This document shows, piece by piece, positions 8,455-17,323 of a stretch of 34,486 nucleotides of DNA. The notes beneath the pieces are model-generated. The model was not told the origin of the DNA and ran no database searches. It worked only from the letters and a program-made list of their open reading frames with translations. The translations under genes and the position numbers were made by a program. Each line of letters starts with the position of its first letter. Within the stretch, counting starts at the first letter, position 1. Source of the stretch: an uncultured Bacteroidota bacterium (GTDB taxonomy: Bacteria; Bacteroidota; Bacteroidia; Bacteroidales; GWA2-32-17); NCBI GenBank assembly GCA_903837285.1, contig CAILUD010000045.1, positions 1 through 34,486 of the forward strand, in the 5' to 3' direction.

Positions 8455-11400
8455 TTATTGAATAATCAATTTCTGAATTAAAGTGTTGTTTTCAGAAACC
8501 GCTTTAATCATATAAATTCCCGAAGCGTATTCGTTAAGGTTAATACTGATTGTTAATTTTCCAGAAACTTCTGAAGAATTTTCATAAAGTACTCTTCCGT
8601 CTAACGACATTAACTCAATAGACATGTGCGAATTGTTAGGGTTAGAAACTTCAACAAATACATTGTCTTTTGCAGGATTAGGATAAATATTCAAACTTGA
8701 GCTTAATCCAATATTTGAAGAAGAAAGAACAAAGCTTATTGTGTTTGAAGTAGAGGTACAACCATTGATATCAGTAACAATAACGTAATAGTCACCATTA
8801 ACTGTTGGAGTATAAGTTGAATTAGTTTCACCAACAATAATTCCATTTACATCATACCATTGATTACCTGTAGTTGCATCAGATGTTAATACTCCGGTAT
8901 TTTCTGTTATAGTAACAGCTGCTGGTGTATTAAATGTTACACCTACTGTGTCAATTGCTGTACATGTATTTACATTTGTAACTGTAACAGAATATATTCC
9001 AGTAGTAGTTACTGTTAAAGTTTGATTTGTTGATCCATCTGACCATAAATAAGTAGAACCTACATTTCCTGCATCCAATATAGCTGAGTTACCAGAACAG
9101 AATGTAACATCTGGACCAAAACTAACTATTGGAGGTGTATTTACAGTAACTACAACTGCATCAGTAGAAGTATTTGTACATCCATTAGCATCTGTAACAG
9201 AAAGAATAGAATATGTAGTAGTAACAGTTGGACTTACATTAGCAGTTGCTGGGCTTGAAGTTTCATTAAAAGTTCCGGGTCCTGATCCATCATCACCAAC
9301 CCATGTCCAAGGACCTGTACCTGTAAGTGCTAAAGTAATATTAGTATTACCACCCTGACAAATTGAAACAGCACTTGCGCTTGTTAAAGAAATTGTTGGT
9401 AATGGGTTTACTGTTATAACAACGTTATTTGAAGTAGTTGATGAACAAATTCCACTTGTAACTACTGCGTGATAATGCATGGTTGAAGCTAAGTTACCTG
9501 TTGCTAAAGTAGCAGTTGTTTCGCCAATAACATCAGACCATGTTGTGCCATCTGTTGATGATTGCCATTGAATATTTCCGGTATTACCAGCAAGTGCAAT
9601 TGTAGTTCCATTTCCTGCACAGAAAGTGCTTAAAGTTGGAGTTGCAGTACCTGCAACAGAAACTGGGATAACAGTAACAACTACAGCACTTGTAGAAGTA
9701 CTAGTACATCCATTTACATCTGACACAGAAATTATACTATAAGTTGTTGTTGCGGTAGGTGCAACATTTTCAACTACTGTACTTGTTGCAGCATTAAAAG
9801 TTGCTGGACCTGTTCCGTCATCTCCAACCCATGTCCAAGGACCAGTTCCTGTTAAAGTTAAGTTGATGTTTGTATTGTCGCCATTACATATTGTAACTGC
9901 ACTTGGGCTAGTTAAAGTGATTGTAGGTACGGTATTTACGGTAACTGTTACTAATGTTCTTGCAGGACTAATACAAGTTCCTACAGCTCCTTCAGCATAA
10001 AAATTATAAGTTCCAGGAGTTGTGGTATTTGTTAGAACGCTTGTTCCAACAGCTTCGAATGAAGCACCTGAACCAAGATAACTTCCACCCACATTTGATG
10101 TGTACCAGTTTACATCTGATCCAGGATTGTAAGTTATAGTAATTGATGCAACAGAGGCACCAGTTGTAAATGTACATTCATCAGCTAAATTATCATTATA
10201 TGCATCCCAGTATAATAAATTTACCGAACCACCAGCTAAATTAACAGATGTATTAGGTAAAGTTCTAGTATAATTAAATAAACCAGCAGCATTTGAAGCA
10301 CCAGTTCCTGATGCAGCAACATCTGCAATAGAACCAGAAACACCAAGTTTTACATCTGCTTGCCATGAATTTCCTAATGCAGTTAAGCCAGGATATGAAA
10401 GCACAACTGAAGTTATTGTTGAACCAGCTGGCATTGCAGGAAGATTTGCTGTAGCAATTGTATTTCCAGGAGCAGCATTTACTTCTGTAGGTTGAACCAA
10501 TACATCAAAAGGAATTGTAATTGTTTGAGGTGAAGCTATTGAACCTGGTGTTACGTTAATAAATGCACTTGTAGCATTTTGACAAACGTTTACTGGTAAA
10601 CCAGCAACAGGTGTTGAAACTGTCCAAGCTGGTTCAGTAACAGTAACTGAAATAGGTGAAGAAGAATTTCCACCATTATCTTTAGCAATTACATTATAAA
10701 TTCCTGCTGTAAGATTAGTTGGAATAGGGCCAAAAGCGCCAGCGTTTACTGAGTATGTAAATGGAGCTGTTCCACAACTTACTGTTCCTAATGAAAATGA
10801 ACCATTATTTCCACCATTACATGTAACATTAACAGGAGTTAATGCAACAAGAACAGGATTTACAACTACACTAACATCTAAACGAGAACCGCTAACACAA
10901 GTACCATCAAATGATTCAGCATAAAAATGATATGTTCCAGGAGTTGAAGTATTTGGTAAAACACTTGATCCAACTGTTTCAATTGTGCTTCCTATACCTT
11001 GAACTGATCCTGCCAAAGCATTACTAAACCAAGTAATTTGTAAAGGTAAGGTATAAGTAACTGTTAATTTAATTTCAACAAATGTAGCATCGGTAACACC
11101 AGCATCATCATAAGATTCAGATAATGTAAGGGTCAATGATCCACCAGCAGCTGGAATGTTTGGAACTGTAATAGAAGGATCTGGAGTTACTAAACCACCG
11201 GAACCTAAAGTTGAAATTTGGTATGCAGCTAAAGTTGATATTCCAGATAGAGCAACTCTTATTTCATTTCTATATGATCCATTAATAGCATTTGCAGTGA
11301 TAATATCAAGTGTTGTACTTGTAACAACCGCACCTGCAGGAAGAGCCGGTACTGTAATTGTGAAAGGTGTTGCTACGCCTGTAGATTGAAGATTTAATCC

Positions 11401-14400
11401 AAAACTATATGATGAAGAAACTGGAGCAGATGAAGCACTTGCAGTTATAGTTGCAGTTGTTGCACCCTGACAAACAGAAACAGAACTGATTAAAGTAGTA
11501 GGAACTGATACTGCTGGTCTGGTTGTAATAGTTGTTGTAGCAACATTAGAACATAAAGTTGAACTGTTATTTGCAGTACATGTATAAGTAACAGGACCTG
11601 TAACAATTGCATTTGCATAAACTGTTGAAGCATTTGTACCTGCTACATAAGGAGTAGTAAAAGCAACATCTGTATATAAGTTAGTAATAGGAGTCCAAAC
11701 ATATGAATCATAATCAGCTAAAGTTGATGTAACGTTAAGTGTTACTTTGCTGTTATCACATACATTTTGATTTCCAATTAGCGTTAATATAGGAGAAGAG
11801 CCAATAGTAGCAATAACTGATGAACGTGGACTTGAACAAGCTGTTGTGCCACCAAATTGCATGTTTGGTCTATTTGTAGATGCAACTCCAGTAATTGTAG
11901 CGTTTGCACAAACACCACCAGCAACAACACCATCAATACCATAATAAACTGAAGCATTGTATCCGGTATTAGTCATTCTTGTTAAAGAATTTGTAGATCC
12001 GGTCACTCCATTATTAAAACAGATATCAACAATAATATTTGAAGTGCCATTCCATGTATATGGAGTTGTAAATACATGATTGTTTGATAAGAATCCTCCA
12101 ATAACTGGAGTATAATTTACTGGACCATAAACTACTGTTGTAGTTGGTTGAAATGCACTTAATGTTGTAAGTGCTGTATTTCCTATAGAAATGGTATAGC
12201 CTGTTAGTGCTACCGGACTACCTAAAGCAGTAACATCAAAAGCTAGTGAATTTAAATTGCCTGCTGCTAAGCCTGCAGCAGCTAAATCACTTGCAAGCAC
12301 AATATATTGAGCTCTTGCATTACCCCAATAGCTTCCATAAGCAGCCGGGTATGAAGATGTAGTATTTGCTCCGGATCCATTACCAACAGTTCCAATACCA
12401 GGTGCAAATGTTTCAGCTCCAACATAAAAAGTAGTTGTTGTTGCAATTGAAGGAGTATTAAAAGGTGAGCCTGTTCCAACGTTTGTGCCACCAATAGCAG
12501 CGTCATACCAATTTAATGTTGTTCCAGCACTACCTGTTGCTGATAAAACTACGCTACCTGTTCCACAACGAGTACCTGGAGTTGAAGCGGTAATAGAATT
12601 TGCAAATGACAACTGAACTGGAGCAGAAGTTGCTGTTGTTGGTCCGTTTTGACAAGTTACAACGCACTGATAATAAATAGTGCCTGTTGGAACTGTTGAA
12701 TAAGTTGCAGAAGTTGCACCACCAACATTAGAATAAGTTATGTTATCTGTTGAACTTTTCCATTGATAATTTACACCAGTACCTGCTGTAACATTCTGTA
12801 AAGAAAGAGTTACATTCTGACCAAAACAAAGTGTAGTTGCAGTAGAAACTGTATTTCCAGGAGTTGGAGCTGCACATGTATAAGATGGAATACCATCAAA
12901 TTCATCAGCACCAACATCAGTTGTTGAACCTGTTCCTGTATAACCTATTTCACCCCAACGTGTATTGTTATCAAAGTCAACTGTTATTGCTGGAGTTGTA
13001 ATTTTAACGCCACCGCTTTCGCATTTAGTTGAAATTGTAGTTTGTAAATGTAAATCATAAGGAGTAGTTGCGATATTTACAAAAGGAGGATTTTCTGTGA
13101 AAGAAACCGCATCTCTTGGGGCAACTCTTGCTTGATAAGCAGCCATTGTTTGATCTGAGTTAGTTAGATCATAATAAATTAAATTGTTTGCACCAGGAGT
13201 ACCTGCATAAAAATCATTATTATTAGCTGTTGCAGCGTATGTTGTTAGAGTGGCTGAAGAACGTCTGTATGCGCATGTAAGTCCTGTTGCGCCAATTGGT
13301 GTTGACATATTTATTACAATATTGTTTCTTAAATCAAGAGTTAGAATGGTGCTTGCATAAATACCCGTTGTTCCAAATGTTGTAACTGAAGTACTTACTG
13401 CATTTAGATAAACTGTATTATAATATGCATTTACAGTAGTGCCACCAGCAATATTTAAACCGTAAATGGCTATTAACCCAGTTGCTGATGTGGCTTTTAG
13501 ATCACTTATATAGTTGTTGAATACATTTATAAGTGCACCACCTCCAACATAAATACCATTAACCGTTCCACCAGCATTTGTAGATAATATATTATATACC
13601 TTATTTTTAAAAATATTTGTAGCAGTACTTCCTAAACTATAAATACCATAAATTTGTGAAGCGCCAGATGAACCTAAACCATTAACATTATTGTTTGAAA
13701 CATCTAATGCGGAAGATGCTGAGGTTCCAACATATATACCATAAACCGCACCTGCACCTGCAAAATTAAAAACATTATTATTATTTACAGAAGAGCCAAT
13801 AGCTCCATACCCCTGATAAATAGCGTATATACTACTTGTACCTCCAAATACATTGGAAATAGTATTATTATTTACTAATGCAATTTGAGTGTTGTTTGTT
13901 CTTTGGTCTATACCATAAAAACCTGAAGCTCCGGTAAGTGAGATATTAGAAAAATTATTATTAGTAATTGTTGCAGTACCACCTGTTGGTGAACCAAAAT
14001 TATAATATCCGTAAAAAGTACCAGCACCAGTTTTTGTTATAGTACCAGTTGTTTGGTTTCCGTTAACTGTAATATTATTTGTTGCATTACTACTATATAT
14101 CATATAAGATGTAGTAGTTGAGGCAAAAGTAGTATAGCCAAAAGTGTTATTATTTATATTAATTGAGGTACATGGCTGAGCATTATATATTCCATGAGCA
14201 CCAGAAGTAGAGCCTTGAGATAAAGTAATTGCATTATTGTTTGCAATAAAATTTCCACCTGCATTAGTGGTAGATTGGAATACTCCATATAAAGTACTTG
14301 TTGCCGCAATACCACCACCACCAGCATTATCGATAGTGTTATAACTTATATTAGGGCTGGTTTGATAAATCAAGTATACGCCATAAGATGATGCTAAAGC

Positions 14401-15165
14401 ATTACCTGCAAAATTACGAATTGTATTACCTGCACCAATAGCTCCAACAGTAATGTTTTGATCGTAAAAGTCATAAGGAGCAGCACTATGATTATAACCT
14501 CTAAGAATAATACCAGCAAAAACATTTGAAATTGTATTTCCAAGAATTGAAATATTTTCATTTCGTCCACCAGTGGAAGTAACTGTAATTCCAGTTGCAC
14601 TACTAACTAGAGAAGCAGCATCATTATTCGAAGAATAAATTCCAATAACATAAGCACTGGTACCTTTTGTCAAAGTAATGTTTGAATTTTTAATCACAAT
14701 ATTTTTACAACCGTTTGTAACTGAAGCTTTTCTAAGATAGTAACCATATTCTATACCTTGATTTGAAGAAACTGCATCAATTCCGTCAAAGGTTATGTAA
14801 TCAGAACCCTGAATAGTGAAAACAGCATCTCCTTGTCCACCAAGAGTAGAAGTGGCTAAAGTTCCTGCATCAGCTCTTGTTATTATTGGATTTGCACCAA
14901 CGCCAGATTTTTGAAAAATAATCTGATCGTTTAATGTTGTTCCGGTTGCAGTAATTAAACCTTCAACAGAAGAAGGAAATGTTTCGGTATAGCCTGCAGC
15001 AATATTAAATGTAACACCTGGAGGAGCAACTCCAACTGCATTTAAGTCTGCAATAGCTAAAGCCACTGTGGCATAATCGCCAGGAATTGTTTTAATACCG
15101 GATAATTGCCCATACGTAAACACGCTGAACAAAACCGATACAATAAGTAAAGAAATTTTTCTCAT
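8455..15165 (-). CDS. giant T9SS-sorted surface protein, parallel beta-helix plus Ig-like/CHU-type modules
   Basis: 2236 residues from ATG 15163-15165. Signal peptide at 1-20 (ends FTYGQ). Residues about 25-710 form a long right-handed beta-helix-like region with many Asn-rich turns (VNNNTISNVFGG, VSNNNVNGLG and the recurring YGIYxxG). From about 760 it switches to Ig-like domains (YQWKSSTDN; later IQWQSSTDG). A roughly 200-residue module appears twice (one copy with ESYDDAGVTDATF, one with WDAYNDNLADECTF), and a module around GPWTWVGDDGxGP appears twice near 1780-2000. The last about 78 residues (NIYPNPAKDNV ... GIYMIKAV ... QKLIIQ) are a T9SS type A sorting domain. No catalytic motif was recognised. 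Beta-helix proteins of this kind may be adhesins or polysaccharide-binding proteins; the function here is not established. A TACTTTTG box lies upstream. Confidence 0.92.
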   Translation of the reverse strand: MRKISLLIVSVLFSVFTYGQLSGIKTIPGDYATVALAIADLNAVGVAPPGVTFNIAAGYTETFPSSVEGLITATGTTLNDQIIFQKSGVGANPIITRADAGTLATSTLGGQGDAVFTIQGSDYITFDGIDAVSSNQGIEYGYYLRKASVTNGCKNIVIKNSNITLTKGTSAYVIGIYSSNNDAASLVSSATGITVTSTGGRNENISILGNTISNVFAGIILRGYNHSAAPYDFYDQNITVGAIGAGNTIRNFAGNALASSYGVYLIYQTSPNISYNTIDNAGGGGIAATSTLYGVFQSTTNAGGNFIANNNAITLSQGSTSGAHGIYNAQPCTSININNNTFGYTTFASTTTSYMIYSSNATNNITVNGNQTTGTITKTGAGTFYGYYNFGSPTGGTATITNNNFSNISLTGASGFYGIDQRTNNTQIALVNNNTISNVFGGTSSIYAIYQGYGAIGSSVNNNNVFNFAGAGAVYGIYVGTSASSALDVSNNNVNGLGSSGASQIYGIYSLGSTATNIFKNKVYNILSTNAGGTVNGIYVGGGALINVFNNYISDLKATSATGLIAIYGLNIAGGTTVNAYYNTVYLNAVSTSVTTFGTTGIYASTILTLDLRNNIVINMSTPIGATGLTCAYRRSSATLTTYAATANNNDFYAGTPGANNLIYYDLTNSDQTMAAYQARVAPRDAVSFTENPPFVNIATTPYDLHLQTTISTKCESGGVKITTPAITVDFDNNTRWGEIGYTGTGSTTDVGADEFDGIPSYTCAAPTPGNTVSTATTLCFGQNVTLSLQNVTAGTGVNYQWKSSTDNITYSNVGGATSATYSTVPTGTIYYQCVVTCQNGPTTATSAPVQLSFANSITASTPGTRCGTGSVVLSATGSAGTTLNWYDAAIGGTNVGTGSPFNTPSIATTTTFYVGAETFAPGIGTVGNGSGANTTSSYPAAYGSYWGNARAQYIVLASDLAAAGLAAGNLNSLAFDVTALGSPVALTGYTISIGNTALTTLSAFQPTTTVVYGPVNYTPVIGGFLSNNHVFTTPYTWNGTSNIIVDICFNNGVTGSTNSLTRMTNTGYNASVYYGIDGVVAGGVCANATITGVASTNRPNMQFGGTTACSSPRSSVIATIGSSPILTLIGNQNVCDNSKVTLNVTSTLADYDSYVWTPITNLYTDVAFTTPYVAGTNASTVYANAIVTGPVTYTCTANNSSTLCSNVATTTITTRPAVSVPTTLISSVSVCQGATTATITASASSAPVSSSYSFGLNLQSTGVATPFTITVPALPAGAVVTSTTLDIITANAINGSYRNEIRVALSGISTLAAYQISTLGSGGLVTPDPSITVPNIPAAGGSLTLTLSESYDDAGVTDATFVEIKLTVTYTLPLQITWFSNALAGSVQGIGSTIETVGSSVLPNTSTPGTYHFYAESFDGTCVSGSRLDVSVVVNPVLVALTPVNVTCNGGNNGSFSLGTVSCGTAPFTYSVNAGAFGPIPTNLTAGIYNVIAKDNGGNSSSPISVTVTEPAWTVSTPVAGLPVNVCQNATSAFINVTPGSIASPQTITIPFDVLVQPTEVNAAPGNTIATANLPAMPAGSTITSVVLSYPGLTALGNSWQADVKLGVSGSIADVAASGTGASNAAGLFNYTRTLPNTSVNLAGGSVNLLYWDAYNDNLADECTFTTGASVASITITYNPGSDVNWYTSNVGGSYLGSGASFEAVGTSVLTNTTTPGTYNFYAEGAVGTCISPARTLVTVTVNTVPTITLTSPSAVTICNGDNTNINLTLTGTGPWTWVGDDGTGPATFNAATSTVVENVAPTATTTYSIISVSDVNGCTSTSTSAVVVTVIPVSVAGTATPTLSTFCAGNGTTIALAGNTGNIQWQSSTDGTTWSDVIGETTATLATGNLASTMHYHAVVTSGICSSTTSNNVVITVNPLPTISLTSASAVSICQGGNTNITLALTGTGPWTWVGDDGSGPGTFNETSSPATANVSPTVTTTYSILSVTDANGCTNTSTDAVVVTVNTPPIVSFGPDVTFCSGNSAILDAGNVGSTYLWSDGSTNQTLTVTTTGIYSVTVTNVNTCTAIDTVGVTFNTPAAVTITENTGVLTSDATTGNQWYDVNGIIVGETNSTYTPTVNGDYYVIVTDINGCTSTSNTISFVLSSSNIGLSSSLNIYPNPAKDNVFVEVSNPNNSHMSIELMSLDGRVLYENSSEVSGKLTISINLNEYASGIYMIKAVSENNTLIQKLIIQ

Positions 15166-15204
15166 AATTTATTTGATTTTGGTTTATTTAAAATTTATGA
15201 ATTA

Positions 15205-15212
15205 CAAAAGTA
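15205..15212 (-). promoter_or_regulatory. candidate -7 box for the 2236-residue protein gene
   Basis: TACTTTTG on the minus strand matches TAnnTTTG and lies about 40 bases upstream of the ATG at 15165. No well-placed TTG is seen for the -33 element, so the call rests on one box. Confidence 0.4.
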
Positions 15213-15300
15213 AGCAAGAAAAAGATACCACCCATATACAATTGGTGTAAACTTCTGTATGTTTTGTCAAAAAATGTTAATGATAATTGATGCGAAAAGC

Positions 15301-16242
15301 CTATTTATTCTCTGAAATATACCTTTCAGCATCTATTGCTGCCATACAACCAGAGCCTGCAGCGGTAATTGCCTGACGGTAATGTTTATCCTGAACATCG
15401 CCACAGGCAAATATTCCGGGAATATTTGTTTTTGAAGATCCTGGTATCGTTTCAATATAACCCACTTCATCAGTTTTAATCCATGGTTTAAAAATATCGC
15501 TATTAGGCTGGTGACCAATAGCTACAAAAAAGCCATGTATAGAAATATGCACATCTTCGCCTTTACTGTTAATTAAAATCACTCCTGTTACACCCGTCAT
15601 GTCTCCAACAATCTCTTTTGTAGCGTGCTGGAATAAGACTTCAATGTTTGCTGTTTTAAAAACTCTTTCTTGCATTGCTTTAGATGCACGCAAAAAATCT
15701 TTTCTAACTACTAAATAAACTTTATTGCATAAACCAGCAAGGTAAAATGCTTCTTCGCATGCAGTATCGCCACCACCAGTAACAACAACATCTTTTCCGC
15801 GATAAAAGAAACCATCGCATGTAGCACATGCACTTACACCGGTTCCTTTAAATTTATCTTCGGATTCTAATCCAAGATATTTTGCTGTAGCTCCTGTTGC
15901 AATAATTACTGAGTCTGCTTCAATTAATTTATTTTCATCAATCCATACTTTATGAATTGGTCCGGTAAAATCGACTTTTGTTGCAATTCCAAAACGTATG
16001 TCGGCACCAAAGCGTTCTGCTTGTTTTTTTAAATCTTCCATCATTTCGGGACCTGTAACACCTTGAGGGTAACCAGGAAAATTTTCAACTTCGGTTGTAG
16101 TTGTTAGTTGACCGCCAGGCTGGAGACCTTCAAATAACAATGGATTTAAGTTTGCTCTTGATGCGTAAATAGCAGCAGTATAACCTGCTGGTCCACTTCC
16201 AATAATTAGGCATTTTACTTTTTCTGTTGAAATATCACTCAT
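15301..16242 (-). CDS. trxB: thioredoxin-disulfide reductase
   Basis: 313 residues, the usual length for bacterial low-molecular-weight thioredoxin reductase. It transfers electrons from NADPH through FAD to thioredoxin in the cytoplasm. Visible are the FAD-binding GSGPAG (residues 15-20), the redox-active CATC pair (139-142), the NADPH-binding GGGDTACEEA (about 155-164), and the C-terminal FAD motif GDVQDKHYRQAITAAGSG (from about 281). The start ATG at 16240-16242 leaves a short leader (MSDISTEKVK) before the first beta strand. It is on the same strand as its neighbours but has about 190 bases in front of it with a candidate -7 box and a GC-rich palindrome. All key residues are present. Confidence 0.97.
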   Translation of the reverse strand: MSDISTEKVKCLIIGSGPAGYTAAIYASRANLNPLLFEGLQPGGQLTTTTEVENFPGYPQGVTGPEMMEDLKKQAERFGADIRFGIATKVDFTGPIHKVWIDENKLIEADSVIIATGATAKYLGLESEDKFKGTGVSACATCDGFFYRGKDVVVTGGGDTACEEAFYLAGLCNKVYLVVRKDFLRASKAMQERVFKTANIEVLFQHATKEIVGDMTGVTGVILINSKGEDVHISIHGFFVAIGHQPNSDIFKPWIKTDEVGYIETIPGSSKTNIPGIFACGDVQDKHYRQAITAAGSGCMAAIDAERYISENK

Positions 16243-16344
16243 ATTTTTTTTATTTTTTGTAACCTTGATGCAAGTCTAATGTTCTTAATAGTATATTATA
16301 ATATAGTTTAGCTTCGTTATAAATTGTTTTTCACTTTTCCATCG

Positions 16345-16377
16345 CTCCGCCGCGGCGGAGGACAGAATGACATTCTG
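16345..16377. repeat. double palindrome, GC-rich, in the trxB leader
   Basis: Two adjacent perfect inverted repeats: CTCCGCCGCGGCGGAG (16345-16360) and CAGAATG-A-CATTCTG (16363-16377). The first is pure G/C apart from its ends, in an otherwise very AT-rich intergenic region. The pair looks like a REP/MITE-type dispersed element rather than a terminator, since no T-run follows on either strand. Confidence 0.7.
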
Positions 16378-16392
16378 TTTTTATTAAGATAA

Positions 16393-16400
16393 CAAAGATA
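16393..16400 (-). promoter_or_regulatory. candidate -7 box for trxB
   Basis: TATCTTTG on the minus strand fits TAnnTTTG. If used, the trxB transcript would start near 16388 and include the double palindrome in a leader of about 145 nt. No TTG is seen at the expected -33 spacing. Confidence 0.4.
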
Positions 16401-16430
16401 ATTATTTTTTTAATTTCAGCATCAGTTTAC

Positions 16431-17321
16431 TTAATTTGGAATATGAAGTGTGTCCAAATGAATTCCATAACCACCCCAAACCCCTAAAGCACCTCCGGTA
16501 ATATTTGTTCTTGCCGAAATTGGTGAGGCAAATGGATTTCCGTCTGTCATAAATTGTTGTTCAACCGAGTACCAGAAATCATAATGAAACGCATCTATAG
16601 TGCACAGTTTTACAACAACAGTTTCACCTTTTCTGAAATAAAAACGCGAAACTCCTGCCGAATCAATGCCATTGTCATTATAAATATTATCTTCAAGAGG
16701 ATTTCGTCCACGCTCAAGCATATACTCGCAAAATTGTCCGTTAAAAAATTTATCGTCAGAAACAGAAGGGTATGGGCGAAGATAAATGCTGTCTCTACCA
16801 ATTACTTTTGTAAAAATGCGATAGTAATTTCCTAAGGTATCCGGGTCGACAAGGTAAAGCCAAACAAAACCTAGGGAATCCTGATTTCTATCAAGTTTGA
16901 ATTTTAAACTATCAATACTTACTGCGGGATAAATACCAGTACTTGCTGTATATACTTTACCGTCAACTTCAACTTTTAACCAATATGTTTTTCCTGTTTG
17001 TCCAATAATTGTACTGCCAACATATTTTAAATAAGGGAATGTATAAGGGTCTAATGTTAAAATTAACGAGTCGGTTGTTATTCCATCGGTTACTGATACT
17101 TTAGCGTTTTTTATTATCATATTAAAAAGAACGGTGGAATCAACCGGCGAAAAATATGGTGAGTTCATTGTTATAAAAACCCAGGGTAGTTGTCCTTCTT
17201 CAATTGCGCCCTCAATAACTAATTTTGATGGCGGTGTTGGGAGGTCAATAGTAATCTCCTTTTCACACGAAATCATCGTTATGGCTATTATGAATAATGT
17301 TATAGTTAATATTTTATTCAT
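16431..17321 (-). CDS. DUF4249 domain lipoprotein
   Basis: 296 residues. The N-terminus is a lipoprotein signal with the lipobox MIS-C (Cys19), followed by EKEITIDLP and then KLVIEGAI, the usual opening of DUF4249 proteins. Family members are outer-membrane-associated lipoproteins encoded next to TonB-dependent receptors. Here the ATG lies two bases after the stop of the receptor gene, so the two are almost certainly co-transcribed and translationally coupled. The rest is predicted beta-rich with no catalytic motif recognised. It may act as a SusD-like surface accessory to the receptor, which is inferred from context only. The substrate is unknown. Confidence 0.85.
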   Translation of the reverse strand: MNKILTITLFIIAITMISCEKEITIDLPTPPSKLVIEGAIEEGQLPWVFITMNSPYFSPVDSTVLFNMIIKNAKVSVTDGITTDSLILTLDPYTFPYLKYVGSTIIGQTGKTYWLKVEVDGKVYTASTGIYPAVSIDSLKFKLDRNQDSLGFVWLYLVDPDTLGNYYRIFTKVIGRDSIYLRPYPSVSDDKFFNGQFCEYMLERGRNPLEDNIYNDNGIDSAGVSRFYFRKGETVVVKLCTIDAFHYDFWYSVEQQFMTDGNPFASPISARTNITGGALGVWGGYGIHLDTLHIPN

Positions 17322-17323
17322 TG

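Noticed and set aside
11156-11389. Short ORFs antisense to or out of frame with the giant surface proteins
   Set aside because: They overlap coding sequence with clear domains and have low-complexity composition typical of shadow frames.
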